DNA of 64,000 nucleotides, from contig NC_080423.1 in the NCBI RefSeq assembly GCF_029873635.1, positions 97,336,397-97,400,396 on the forward strand, in the 5' to 3' direction. This stretch comes from Malania oleifera. Lineage: Eukaryota > Streptophyta > Magnoliopsida > Santalales > Ximeniaceae. The notes beneath the pieces were generated by a model. The model was not told where the DNA came from, searched no databases, and was given only the letters and a program-made list of their open reading frames with translations. Positions 1 through 10,962 of this stretch are shown here, piece after piece (the stretch's first letter is position 1; the number at the start of each line of letters is the position of its first letter). The translations under genes were made by a program, and so were the position numbers.

Positions 1-60
1 TAAAATAGGAATAAAATTAAAAACATAGAAATTAAATTGTACGGAAGTACATATATAATC

Positions 61-1620
61 TTAATTATGATGCATTTTGGACCTTGGAGACAAATGGACA
101 GTCAACGCGTTCTTCATAACAATGGCAAACTCCTGCTTCTCAGAAAGATCAACCTCTGCCCCCTCCACCTCCTCCCACTCAAATGCCCACACCAAATTTC
201 CCACTATATACTCCAAATGCAGCATCGCCAATCCGTAACCTGGACATATCCTCCTCCCCGCCCCAAACGGCATCATCTTTATCCCCCTGCTCCCCGTCAC
301 GTCGAACAATTCCCCTCCTCCGCCGTCTCCACCTCCATCGCCGCCGTCTGATAAAAATCTCTCCGGCTTGAACGCCATGGGATCATCCCAGACTTCCGGG
401 TCCCACCCCATGTCCGCCACCATGAAATTCACTGTGGTGTCTTTGGGCAAGAAGTAGCCACCCAGCTCCACATCCTTTGTCACGGAATGGGGCACCAATA
501 GGTGACCAGGAGGGTGCCGCCTTAAACCCTCTAAAACTACAGCTTTCAGATATGGCATCTTCTGCAGATCTTCTTCCCTCACCCAATCTCTCTCTCCATT
601 TTCAAAAACCCCATTAATCTCTGCAAATACCTTGTTTTGAATGTGTGGGTATTTCACCAAATTGGCCATGATCCACTGCAACACCGCCGTCGTCGTGTCC
701 ACGCCGGCGGTGAGAAACTCCGAGCACAGGCTCACCATCTCTCCTTCGTCAAGCTTTCTCATCTCGACCGGGAGTTCGAGATCCTTCAGCGTGTCCACGT
801 ATGTTAACATATCCTCATTCCCCTGCATCTCTTGTTTTGCCCTAATTCGAGCTCTAATCAGAGGAAGCAATACTTCTTTTTGATTCTCACACAGATCCAA
901 GAGCTCCTTCCATCGGCTCCGGAACAAAATTTTCCCAAATTTGGGCCACAAATTGAGTATGTTAAATCTGTTGATGCTCGATAGCATCCTTCGCTGCACA
1001 TCTTCGATCTCTCTGATCCTCCTCTCCTCCAGCTCGTCCCCGCCAAAGCACATCAAAGAAAGCAAGTAGAACATGGCGTACGGGAAATGATCGGCGACAG
1101 GGACGGCGCCGCCTTCGGCAGCCGCCGAAGAGAGCCGGCGGATGAGGAGGCGGACGACGCGCTCGCGGGCGGCGGAGTAGGACTTGGAGCGCGACTGGTG
1201 GAGGATTCCGGCGGTGAGGTTGCGGCGGAGGAGGCGCCAGTTGGGGCCGTAGGTGGAGGAGCTGATGTTTTGGGGGTTGTTGTTCATGACGCGGGCGGTG
1301 GGGAGGCCGGCGGGGCGGCCAGCGAAGACGGCGCTGGCCTCGACGAGGGCCTGGTAGGCGACGGCGCGGGAGGAGATGAAGATTAAGGTCTTGGGGCCGA
1401 TGCGGAGAGTGATGAGGGGGCCGTGGAGGGCGTGGAGGGAGCGGAGGGTCGGTTCGAGATCGAAGAAGGACCGGCGGAGCCATAGGAGGTTGCCGACCAA
1501 GGGATAGGAGGGGGGCCCTGGAGGGAGACTGCGTTTTGTGGAGGTTTTAGAGGGGTTTAGGAGGTAGGCGAGGAGTGTGGTGATGCAGAGGGAGATGAGG
1601 ATAATGAACCAAGTCTCCAT
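61..1620 (-). CDS. CYP89A: Cytochrome P450, CYP89A-like (copy A), intact single exon
   Basis: This is a 519-residue plant microsomal P450. It should use O2 and electrons from NADPH-P450 reductase on the endoplasmic reticulum; its substrate cannot be read from sequence. The N-terminus (METWFIILISLCITTLLAYL) is a membrane anchor, followed by a proline hinge LPPGPP (32-37). The I-helix oxygen-binding motif AGVDTT is at 305-310, the K-helix ExxR (EGLR) at 364-367, PERF at 419-422, and the heme loop FGAGRRICPG at 452-461 with Cys459 as the heme ligand. Length and motif order fit CYP89A, as does the text around HPPGHLLVPHSV. A Gly/Asp-rich loop (425-436) lies between PERF and the heme motif. The 5' half (about 1087-1500) is much more GC-rich than the rest. 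The start fits the anchor and matches the paralogue at 12644-14230. CYP89A9 of Arabidopsis modifies chlorophyll catabolites; carrying that role over is inference. Confidence 0.95.
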   Translation of the reverse strand: METWFIILISLCITTLLAYLLNPSKTSTKRSLPPGPPSYPLVGNLLWLRRSFFDLEPTLRSLHALHGPLITLRIGPKTLIFISSRAVAYQALVEASAVFAGRPAGLPTARVMNNNPQNISSSTYGPNWRLLRRNLTAGILHQSRSKSYSAARERVVRLLIRRLSSAAAEGGAVPVADHFPYAMFYLLSLMCFGGDELEERRIREIEDVQRRMLSSINRFNILNLWPKFGKILFRSRWKELLDLCENQKEVLLPLIRARIRAKQEMQGNEDMLTYVDTLKDLELPVEMRKLDEGEMVSLCSEFLTAGVDTTTAVLQWIMANLVKYPHIQNKVFAEINGVFENGERDWVREEDLQKMPYLKAVVLEGLRRHPPGHLLVPHSVTKDVELGGYFLPKDTTVNFMVADMGWDPEVWDDPMAFKPERFLSDGGDGGGDGGGGELFDVTGSRGIKMMPFGAGRRICPGYGLAMLHLEYIVGNLVWAFEWEEVEGAEVDLSEKQEFAIVMKNALTVHLSPRSKMHHN

Positions 1621-2441
1621 TGATTTTTTTGGTGTGAGGAAGTGGAAGAAGGGATTTGAAATATTATTGAATTGTGAGGATAAATTGAGTGGTGAATAAT
1701 GATATCTACGAATGTGGTGAGTCTTCTGTCGACTATTGACTTGGTTTTGTGATCATAATAAATCCTGTTCTTTTTTGAGCTTGTAGATTGATAGATCTTG
1801 TATTTTTCATCCCAAGGATTTTGGATTTGTCTTACAGCAGCTGTTGAAGAATGAATTTCCAAAAATTTGGTATAATTTTTAATCTAAATTTAATATTAAT
1901 TTAAATTTAACATCTCTCTTAATATATGATAAGTTTAGATTAAATTTAAGTTAGAAATACATGATTTTCCTCAATTTTGAAAAATTAACATGCCACATAA
2001 AGCATGTGAATTGAAAATAGATATATGACAGAATCTTCTCATTCAATCAAACCCAAAAAATTAAAAAAAAAAAAAAAAAAAAGAAAATGCCACAAATCAA
2101 GTTGAAGTTTTATAGACACTATCTAAAAAAAAGTTTTAGTTTTTTATATGAATACAACCTTTATTTGAATTTAAAGTTTATGCTTTGAGTGGGCATTAGT
2201 ATTATGTTTACTATTATTGTTAAAGGTTATGCTTGGTATTATTAGTCACTGTAACTGTACAAGAAATATAATAGTTGAAGTAAATATTTGTGAATTATTT
2301 TAAATTATGAAAGTTTTCTTGCTTTTTCTATTATTAAATTTAATATGAAAAATACTTTGTAAATTTCTCTATTTTTTGTTGGTTGAATTGTTTAATGGTT
2401 TTCTAAATTTTAATAAATTTCTATAGATATGAACTTTGGAA

Positions 2442-2481
<40 letters not shown>

Positions 2482-2929
2482 AAGACAAAATATATTGATA
2501 TTTCTAAAATTTGATAAAAAAATAAAAATGTATTCAAAAATTTTTAAAATTTATGAAATTTCAAAAATACTGTATGCTTTCGTAGATTTTTTATTTTTGA
2601 AACACTTACACTGAAAAAAATTATCTTTTTGTAAAATAAAAAGAGATGTTTTTCTTATTAGATTTCAAGAAAGATCTATAAAATACTTACAATTTTAAAA
2701 GAAATTAAAAATTTTAAAACTTTAGAAAAATTCAATATCTTTCCATGGAAAATGAATACCTTTTACCCTATGTTTTAGAAATAATTATTTGGAAACAAAT
2801 TTGAGCAAAGAAAAGTAAAACGAACATAAAAAAAGGGGGAGGGGTGCAGGACGAAATCATCTATGAAAGGGAGATGGGGCCAAAAGTCTAGGTCATTAAA
2901 GCACTACTTGACTAAGAAATGGAAATGGC

Positions 2930-2991
<62 letters not shown>

Positions 2992-3486
2992 CTCATAATT
3001 TTATATCCAAAAATTTTGAATAAAGGTCTCGAAACCTCAACTGTGCCCTCATGGAAGCAAAGAGATGAAAGCTCTAGGAAGTGTCTAATATAAATTGAGT
3101 ATGGATTTAGGTAGCAATAGTCGTGTAAAATAATGACAATCCAAACCTAATTTAGTGAGATAACAAATCAGATAAATTCTAATGACCCTTATTTTAAAAA
3201 ATAAATTTCTTAAACTTAGATAAATTCATTTTTTACTCTATGGATTATGAATAGATCGATTAAAATCCAAAGTTTTTTAAGCTCTACTCACTATCTGGTT
3301 CCTTTAGTCATCTTTTCTTTAGCCTGTTTGAAAAGAAATAACTAAAAAGGCCTTAAAAAAATTCACCTACTCCACTTCAAATTTGTAAAGAGTAATGAAT
3401 TGCATGTTTCCTTGCACAATAGACAAATTGTAAATAATCATTCTTGATACATGCAACACTCTATAGAGTGGAAGACTCTTTGTACC
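1621..3486. other. AT-rich intergenic DNA upstream of CYP89A copy A
   Basis: No gene is recognisable. It should hold the promoter of copy A near 1621-1900 (minus strand), but I see no convincing TATA box. Its right edge, about 3461-3486, was originally the last codons and 3' flank of the second P450 before the copia insertion. Simple repeats include an A-run near 2063-2082 and a TA run near 2450-2477. Confidence 0.7.
2934..2991. repeat. (GA)n microsatellite
   Basis: An uninterrupted run of about 29 GA dinucleotides. It produces a spurious reading frame of alternating Arg and Glu on the plus strand, which is not a gene. Confidence 0.97.
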
Positions 3487-3741
3487 TATCAAGATTTGTG
3501 AAAATATTTATTTTTCATTACGATTCAATAAGAGTTTACAAGAGATAATATATATATATACAATAAGATAATAACACAAATCTTAACAACTTAATAACTA
3601 AACTATAATTATAACTAAATTAGTCTGTTTTTGCTCACTGTTCTGCTGCTGTTGTTACTAACAAACCTATGCAGGCTCAGGCTCCTGCACTCTATTGCTG
3701 CTGCTGCTTATTACTGCTGCTGCTATCAACAATTCATAATA
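3487..3741 (-). repeat. 3' LTR of the copia element
   Basis: It matches 12424-12652 with small indels, including CTG-rich runs that differ in length. On the minus strand it starts TATTATGAATTG and ends ATCTTGATA. A polypurine tract (minus TTGAGGGGGCG, 3742-3752) abuts its start, which fixes the element's orientation. Confidence 0.88.
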
Positions 3742-3883
3742 CGCCCCCTCAAGTTGGACGGTGTATGTTTATTATGCCCAACTTGGCAAGTAAATGATGG
3801 AAGACATCTGAACCCAATGTTTTGGTAAAAAAGTCTACCATTTGATGACGCGAAGACACATAAAGCAAATAAAGAAAACCAGA

Positions 3884-4297
3884 CTAAACATGATCTCGAA
3901 CCAAATGACAATCTATTTCAATATGTTTGGTGCGTTCGTGAAAAACTGGATTGGACACAATATGCATAGCAGCTTGGTTATCACAATATAGAGTAATAGA
4001 TTGTAGATGAGAGACATGGGGATCCTTAAGTAAAGAAATGAGCCAAACCATGTCAAAAGTAGTAGACACCATAGCCCTATACTTAGCTTTAGCAGAAGAT
4101 CTAGATATTGTAGTTTGCCTTTTAGAATGCCAGGAAATTAGAGATGAACCAAGAAAGACAAAAAAACCAGTAAGAGATTGTCGAGTTGTAGAGCAGTTGG
4201 CCCAGTCTAAATTAGTGAAAGTACTTAGATGAAAACTTGATTTACTTGAAAATAATAAGCCTTGGTTAGGACTAAATTTAAGATAAGACACGTTCAA
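3884..4297 (-). pseudogene. copia RNase H domain remnant
   Basis: The peptide carries the plant copia RNase H landmarks: a TNLDWANC segment (normally DADWA), a [19 protein letters not shown] segment, AKAKYRAM and [11 protein letters not shown], then [16 protein letters not shown]. The first catalytic aspartate is changed to asparagine in the TNLDWA segment. It continues from the RT remnant at 4278-4656 in a shifted frame and ends just before the 3' LTR. Confidence 0.9.
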
Positions 4298-4656
4298 TAG
4301 CTTGTAAATGAGGAGTGCATAGATTTGCTATAAACTGACTAAGAATGTGAACACTGTAGGTCAGATCAGGATGAGTGATAGTAAGGTAAAGCAAGCAACC
4401 AACCAACCTTCTATAAGATAACGAATCAGCAAGTAACTCACCATCTTCATTGTTAAGTTTGAGATTCTGCACCATTAGAAAAGCAACAGGCTTACATCCT
4501 AAAAGACCTGAATCTTGCAACATGTCTAAGGCATATTTCCGCTAGCAAAGAGGAATACCCTTTGAAGAACGAGCTACCTCCAAACCCAAGAAATAACGTA
4601 AGGAACCAAGATCCTTAATCTTAAACTTCTCATCAAGAAATGATTTAATGGCTGTG
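4278..4656 (-). pseudogene. copia reverse transcriptase, C-terminal part
   Basis: Shows the RT connection sequence (DMLQDSGLLGCKPV, YRRLVGCLLYLTITHPDL), with one stop near 4540. Upstream on the minus strand, the frame resumes after the 4657-6871 insertion: codons ending YVDDIIVSSSN lie on the far side of the insertion at about 6872-6910. Confidence 0.85.
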
Positions 4657-4726
4657 ATGTAAGACCCCAATCGTGAAATGTGGATTTATTATGTAAAAGA
4701 GGGGTAAAAATGGAATTCTGCAGACT

Positions 4727-4890
4727 TCGTCGACGAGACCATAATTCGTCAACGAAGATAGAAGGCTTCTCGTCGACGAAAATCAGAGATTTGTCAACGA
4801 GGAAAAGTCGAGAGGCGGAAGTTGGAAATATCAGGATTCGTCAACGAAATTTCTGTCTCGTCGACGAGAAACACCAATTCGTCGACGAAA
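4727..4890 (+). repeat. Array of palindromic TCGTCGACGA-type motifs (insertion B)
   Basis: Seven motifs of the form TCGTCGACGA or TCGTCAACGA lie in about 165 bp, just upstream of a TATA-like sequence. The perfect copies contain the SalI palindrome GTCGAC. The same kind of array lies at the matching place in insertion A (10446-10612). It may be repeated transcription-factor sites in the LTR U3 region; that is inference. Confidence 0.8.
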
Positions 4891-4953
4891 TCCCCCGGGT
4901 CAAAGGTCTTTATAAGGATATTTGTAGTTTCTTCTTGGATAAGTTATGGTTTT

Positions 4954-4980
4954 CCTCTCTCTCTCTCTCTCTAGGATTTG

Positions 4981-5022
<42 letters not shown>
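4954..5022. repeat. (CT)n microsatellite in insertion B
   Basis: Two CT runs separated by a short AGGATTTGAAG spacer, directly downstream of the TATA-like sequence. A CT/GA-rich stretch sits at the matching place in insertion A. Confidence 0.92.
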
Positions 5023-5023
<1 letters not shown>

Positions 5024-5827
5024 GATTACTTCGCTATTTGTCGCCTGAATCGCAAATCCGAAGTTACTGCGAGGATCAGTGAAGGATTCTCTACGTCTCT
5101 AACGGATCGAAATCTCGTTTCAGAGGATTTCAAGTTTTAGTCTAAAATCGAGGTAAGGCTCGGTTTTCATTTTTAATTCGATATATGCGTAGTAGTACGG
5201 ATTGTAAGCATGAACTGTACTGTGGTTTGTAGGTTTTGGAGTCCCGATTCGTAATTTTGAGGACCGTAGAGTTCGTAGTTGGAATTCGGGTTAATGTAAG
5301 GGGATTTTGCTTATATCAGTTCATTTTCAAAATCAGGATCGGTAAGCCTGTAGGCTACGATTGTATGTATGTTTTGACTACTTATTTGGGGAAATTTATC
5401 AAGTAAAAATGTAGGATTTTCGGGTTACAGTTCTTCGAAAAAATTGGGAATTTCGGGTATCATCTCTATTTTGTTTGGAAAACTGTCGGTTGTATTAAAA
5501 CCGTATTATTAAGGTGGCCGTAATCCATATTTGTATAAATTGTATACTTGAAATTGTAAATGATATGATTTGTCATAAACCAAATAAGTGTGGTATGTAT
5601 GGTTGTATGTAATTGTTCCAGGTATTTGTGAAACAGTTATGTGGCAGCTAATTACCGTATACTGAAATGTATAGGAACGTGAGTTCTAAAATGATTCCAG
5701 AGTTTTGTAAAACAGTCATGTATCGGTTAACTACCGTGGGCGAGAGTGGCCGGCTCTATATCTAGGGTGTGAAATATCACCAGTATGTTCCGGCTGGTGA
5801 CCGAAGGGTGTGTTATACACCGTATGT

Positions 5828-6230
5828 AGCAATATAATCACTGTGGGCCTAGGTCATCACAGCGTAGTTGTGCATGTGGCAATGTAATTGTGGTGAGACT
5901 GGGTGACCTTGTGTAGTTGCGTATGTGGCAATGTAATCACTGTGGGCCTGAGTCGTCACTTCGTAGTTGCGTGTGTAGTAATGTAATCGCTGTGAGACTA
6001 GGTGACCTTGTGTAGTTGTGTATGGAGCAATGTAATCACTATTGGGCCTGAGTCGTCGCATTGTAGTTGCGTGTGTAGCAATGTAATCGATGTGAGACTA
6101 GGTGACCTTGTGTAGTTGCGTATGGAGCAATGTAATCACTATTGGGCCTTGATCGTCGCAACATAGTTGCGTATGAAGTAATGTAATCGCTGTGAGACGA
6201 GGTGACCTTGCGTAGTTGTGAACTAGTGTG
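5828..6230 (+). repeat. Four tandem copies of a ~100-bp unit in insertion B
   Basis: Unit starts (GCAATGTAATCAC) fall near 5828, 5928, 6027 and 6127. Each unit holds two half-units, with TAGTTGCGTATG before GTAATCACTGTGGGCCTGAG and before GTAATCGCTGTGAGACTAGG. The short GT-rich reading frames over it are by-products of the repeat. Confidence 0.88.
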
Positions 6231-6871
6231 ACGACACTAACCGTATGTATGTATGCACGTATGTATGTATGCATGTATGTTTTGGGTATCATATGAACTA
6301 GAATGGTTTTCTGAAAATACCGAAACTGTATGGAATTGTATGAAACTGTACGAATTGTTTCAAACTGTATCGTATGTATAGTGTTATGAAGTATGCAAAA
6401 TAACACTGGTATGTCACACACTGATATAAACTGTTTTCTTCCTTACTGAGAGGTATCTCACCCCGAATATACGTACAATGTTTTTCAAGTCCTTCAGGTA
6501 GCGGTAAGTAGCATCCTAGCGTCCGGAAGCAAGGGGTGTCGTAGCTAGTGCTAGTACCTCTTAGGTATGAGTTTTGGTATCCAGGTTGTCAGGATAGTTT
6601 TGTAGACACCTGCGATATGTGTTGTAATTATGGGAATGTATGTCCTATTTTGTATAGACTCTGGTATGATCTTGTTTATGTATAAAAGACCATATTCCGC
6701 TGCGTATCTGATGAGTATGGATTGGTATGTGTTTGTATATAGGACAATTGTGTACCCCACGGGGTCAAACCCTCTTATTTGTATTGTATCATGTATGTTA
6801 AATTGATACAGAGACAGGTTAGGTTACTTAAATTCACACCTGGGACCCACCTGCGGGTTCGGGGCGTTACA

Positions 6872-7443
6872 AGTGATGCAAGACATATTGGAGCTAGAAA
6901 CTATAATATCATCAACATATATGAGAAGAGCTATAAAATCAGCATCAGTAAAAAAGTAAACAGGCAGAAATCAGCCTTCAATTAAGTGAAACCATAAGAT
7001 AAAAGGGCTGATGACAACTTGGAAACCGATTGACGTGAAGCTTTTTTTAAACCATACAAGCTTTTATTTAATCTACAAATCATATTCACCCCCTGAACTG
7101 CAAAACCAGGAGGAAGCTGCATATATACTTCCTCAGACAATTCACCATGAAGAAAGGCATTATTTACATCAAGCTGATGAAGAAAAAAATTCCTAGAGGC
7201 AGCAACCTCAAGTAAACATCAAACACTAACAAGCTTAGCAACTGGGGAAAAAGTTTCAATGTAATCTAGACCTTCACGTTGAGTGTACCCTTTAGCTACT
7301 AAACGGGCTTTATAACATTCAGTGGAACCATCTGAACGATACTTAATTCGATATACCCATTTACAACCAATAGGATGATGTGTGGGAGGAAAGGCAGTGA
7401 CAGTCCATGTATTATTTTTTTTCAAGAGCCTTAATCTCAGCAA
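6872..7443 (-). pseudogene. copia reverse transcriptase, N-terminal and catalytic part
   Basis: The conserved start [20 protein letters not shown] leads through [12 protein letters not shown] and [15 protein letters not shown] to [18 protein letters not shown] and finally YVDDIIV. The catalytic YVDD is present, but there are frameshifts and a stop. Insertion B begins a few codons after it. Confidence 0.9.
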
Positions 7444-7964
7444 TCATAGCATCTTTCCAATGAGAAAACTTAATAGCTTCATGATAGAACTGGGGTTCCT
7501 TAGTGGAAGAAACATTAAGAAAAAAAGAGTAATAGGAAGGAGATAGGGGAGTATATGAAAGAACTGAACTAAGATCATAGGGCTTACTTGAAGAAGGCAG
7601 AGAGCGATGAAGTACAGATTTGCTAAGGTGTGAAACATTGGCCAGATTACAGTGTTAATCACGTAGATATGATGGAGGATGAAGAATACGAGTAGAACGA
7701 CGAGGAGGATCATAAATTGTGACATGAGAATGATTAGAAACATAATTATGTGGAGAATCCAAAGTGTTTGAATGAGAGACCATGGTGTTTTATGGAAAAG
7801 AAAAAAAATATATCATTAGAAAGATGTGGAAGAACTAAAGAAGAAGAAAGAAAATCAGAAGTAGATGTGAGAAAATTTGGAGGAAAAGAAGAAAAAGGAA
7901 ATTGTGTTTCATGAAAAATAACATCACGTGAAATAAAAATTTCATGAGAGTGAAGATCAAATAA
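7444..7964 (-). pseudogene. copia integrase-RT spacer, eroded
   Basis: This lies between the integrase core and RT, where copia elements are poorly conserved and Ser/Pro-rich. Frames here are broken. Its position between recognisable pol domains is the only support. Confidence 0.6.
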
Positions 7965-8543
7965 TCAATAACCTTTGACAGCCAAAGGATAACCAAGAAA
8001 CACACACTTTCGAGCTTGAAAATCAAACTTGTGACGAGAGGAAGATAAAGTTGAAGCAAAACATAAACAACCAAATACCCTTAAATGATTATAAGAAGGA
8101 AATTTAGAAAAGAGAACTTCAAAAGGGGATCTATTAGACAAAATAGGAGTAGGCATTCGGTTTATAAGATATGCTGCAGTGAGAATACAATCTGCCCAAA
8201 AAGTTAAAAGAAGGTGAGCTTGAAATCGAAGAGCACGAGCAACATTAAGCAAATGTTGATGCTTTCGTTCAACAACTGAATTTTGCTGAGGTGTAGCAAC
8301 ACAAGTGTGTTGATGGATGACACCTTTTGAAGCAAGAAAATCAGACATAAGAAATTCCTGCCCATTATCAATGCGAAGAATTTTGACTGATGTATTAAAT
8401 TGATTTTCTACAAGAAAAAAAAAATTCTGAAGATTCATATGTCTCACTTTTATTTTTTATTAGAAATATCCATGTACATCGAGAGAAATCATCTACAATG
8501 GAAAGAAAATAACGAAATCCTTGTAAGGAAGCCACAGAATAAG
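7965..8543 (-). pseudogene. copia integrase catalytic core remnant
   Basis: Reads GFRYFLSIVDDFSRCTWIFL, then [19 protein letters not shown] and [20 protein letters not shown], then the [19 protein letters not shown] segment. The second Asp and the Glu of the DDE triad are visible. The first Asp region, on the far side of insertion A, reads HANIWGPF where HADIWGPF is usual, so catalysis should be lost. Confidence 0.9.
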
Positions 8544-10427
8544 TGTAACGACCTGCTGCTTAAACCAATTTTTTTTCCATAACATATAAAACATAAATAT
8601 CATCTGTCTGAAATACTACTGAAAATATCTCAAGTTCAAAGGAGCACTGAGGAAAACTTTGTATGCCAAACACCCCTAAGCAACGGTATACAAAAAGCTG
8701 TAAACTGTCAAATACACAATACCATAAAACTATAATATTCTAAAGTATATTTACAACACAAAATACCTAGTGACAACATCCAAAAACCTGAGATCTACCC
8801 CAAAACACTGGCACCAAAAATACACCTACCCTTCCAGCAAGGGCAGCACAAGACAACCTTTACCCGCGAGCCTGATCTGCTCGCCTAACTGGATCTCCTG
8901 AAAAATAGTAAGTCACTGGGATGAGACAACGCTCAGTAAAAGGAAATATGTTATCACTAGTGTGTCGCGAATGAGTTACATATTTAACATACTGAAATAG
9001 TACTGATACTGTAAAATGAGTAAGCTAATATACTGAACTAAACACTTGTAAAGCAATTTAAAATATAACTGTGTATCTGAGTTTACTATCTGTACATACT
9101 GCTAATATGATAATATAACTGCTGCTGTGTGATATATTTGTACATTAGAACTTATGTTATACCATGGGATTCTATATATCATGATATAACCCCTCATGAT
9201 AGGGTTGTGCAGCCCGTAGGCTGGACTTACTCTAATTGGCCTACCAAGCAAGTCAATCTATATTTGTAACATCCGCCAATCTAACACACTGCAATCTCTC
9301 CGGGCAATCTCCAAATCTAACATCGTCTAATCGACCACCTTAACCCAGCTCGTTGGGGAGATTGCAATCTCTCCTAATTCGGTTAGAAAGAATCTACATA
9401 CTATCTGAGTAATGTGGTTGCACTTTATTTGTAATAACAATAGTACCATGCTCTGCTGTATATCTCTGTCTATAATTTCCTCAAGGATCTGATACTGAGT
9501 AATATTATATATATATATATATATAAATATATTTATCTTACTGTTTTAACATGATTTCAAAACAACCATAACACTATAAATCTGAGTTGTAATATCTAAA
9601 ATATCTATCTGAAATATCTGTAATATCTGTCGGTATATCTGTAATTTCTTTCTGACATATCAATAATATTTGTTTGTACTATCTATAATTTCTTTTTGAA
9701 ATATCTATAATATCTGTCTGTACTATCTATAATTTATGTCTGTAATATCTGTCTGTCTGAGTGTCATGGTTTAGAAATCATGTTATTCTAAAAAATGTTG
9801 TAAATCTTACTTTCTACTAACAAACTTGTATAACAAGATATCTATAAAATTTCTTAATCAACATATTAAACTATAATAAACTCAAGTCACACAACTGTGT
9901 AAATAAAATCTCATGCTTCATATCAGTAATTTCTCTGAAATAATAATACTCATGATATTCTGAAAAAATAACTAATTAACATGCTTAAAAATATACATAC
10001 ATAATCTTCTGTTATACATTCTAAAAACTCCTAACATAGCATATTTCTCTTATCTAATTTCTGAAAATCCCTTCTGTATCTGGCCCTATACCCGCAGGAT
10101 TCCCCGCTCAACACCTTGGAAACAATATCTTCCAGAACAAAATATCAGTATTTCTCAATGTACTACATTTCCTATAACTATGGTAAAGGCAAATATTGTA
10201 TAAAATGTCTTACCCTGATATTGGGATGAAATTTAAACCAACCCCACCAACGATCCGCTTCGGCAGACTTGAAAAAAACTTTACCAGGATCGTCGTGGTG
10301 GCTTCGGATCGTCAAACCAGTAAGAATCCAACCCGAAAACTTAGAGAGAAGGGGAAGGGGACGAAGGAGAGAGAGAGGGAGAGAGGGTTTCGTGCGTGAT
10401 TTTCTGCCTAAAAATTCGAGTTTAGAC

Positions 10428-10436
10428 TATTTATAC
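10428..10436 (-). promoter_or_regulatory. TATA-like box of solo LTR A
   Basis: TATAAATAG on the minus strand, about 10 bp downstream of the last motif of the palindromic array and just before a CT-rich leader. Placement fits an LTR core promoter; activity is untested. Confidence 0.5.
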
Positions 10437-10445
10437 ATTGACCTT

Positions 10446-10612
10446 CATCGATGAAGTGACAAGAAGGAAGTTCGTCGACGAATGCCTACTCGTCGACGAA
10501 ATTCAAAATTCAGAAAATAACCTCTTTGTATCTTCTCGTCGACGAGACGTGTCCTTGTTGACGAGACCCTCATGTATTCTCATCGATGAATCTCCTGTGT
10601 TCGTTGACGAGA
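10446..10612 (-). repeat. Array of palindromic TCGTCGACGA-type motifs (insertion A)
   Basis: Seven motifs (TCGTCGACGA, TCATCGATGA, TCGTCAACGA and near variants) in about 165 bp. Number and location relative to the TATA-like box match the array at 4727-4890, although the sequence between motifs has diverged. Confidence 0.8.
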
Positions 10613-10639
10613 CCCTGATTAATTTCCTGGGTTATTACA

Positions 10640-10946
10640 AAAAGGGCCCCCAAATATTGGCATGAACAAGCTGAAAATTAAAAGTAATCACCGAAGTGCT
10701 TGAAGGAAATGGCAAGCGATGTTGCTTAGCCATGGGACAAATATTACAAGGACAATTATTGGTAGACTTAAAAGAAGAAAAAGAAAACAAATCACGAAAT
10801 AATAACAGTCTAGAATCAGATGGATGACCAAGTCTTTTATGCAAAACATCAAAAGAAGAATGGGCAGCAGTGAGAGACTTTGGAGCTGAAATAGAAGGCG
10901 ACATCAAATGATAAAGACCATTAACCAGTTTCCCCAAGCCAATCAT
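10640..10946 (-). pseudogene. copia GAG-pre-integrase region and integrase start
   Basis: Contains the HHCC-type zinc motif: LHKRLGHPSDSRL with CNICPMAKQHRLPFP, then FQLVHANIWGPF at the integrase start. The frame continues beyond insertion A at 8543. Confidence 0.9.
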
Positions 10947-10962
10947 CCTCCATTGCTGCAGG

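Larger units (their letters stand above)
4657..6871 (+). mobile_element. Solo-LTR-like insertion B (probable Ty3/gypsy LTR)
   Basis: A 2,215-bp block splits the copia RT just after its YVDD motif. It begins TGTAAGACCCC and ends GGGGCGTTACA, with near-duplicate flanks TGTGA and AGTGA. It has no coding capacity. It reads like an LTR promoter: a motif array (4727-4890), a TATA-like CTTTATAAGGATA (about 4908), a CT microsatellite, then long AT/GT-rich DNA. Its right-hand part (TTACTGAGAGGTATCTCACC near 6443) has a counterpart in insertion A (minus strand, TTACTGAGCGTTGTCTCATC near 8935). I infer two solo LTRs of one family. An unusually long non-autonomous element is the alternative. Confidence 0.72.
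8544..10639 (-). mobile_element. Solo-LTR-like insertion A, same family as insertion B, opposite orientation
   Basis: A 2,096-bp block splits the copia integrase between WGPF and YSVASLQG. On the minus strand it starts TGTAATAACCC and ends GGTCGTTACA. Flanks ATAAG and AAAAG are a near 5-bp duplication. On the minus strand it shows a motif array, then TATAAATAG (10436-10428), then a CT-rich run, mirroring insertion B, and it shares the TTACTGAGCG...TCTCATCCC block near its end. No coding sequence is present. Confidence 0.72.

Noticed and set aside
962..1483. Second long frame opposite the GC-rich half of CYP89A copy A
   Set aside because: Pro/Arg-rich shadow in another frame of a well-supported P450; such frames are common in GC-rich coding DNA.
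2863..3093. Plus-strand frame of 76 residues with alternating Arg-Glu
   Set aside because: Produced by the (GA)n microsatellite.
4727..4890. Regularly recurring TCGTCGACGA motifs as a CRISPR-like array
   Set aside because: Units are only 10 bp with irregular spacing, in a plant LTR-like insertion; no cas genes are expected.
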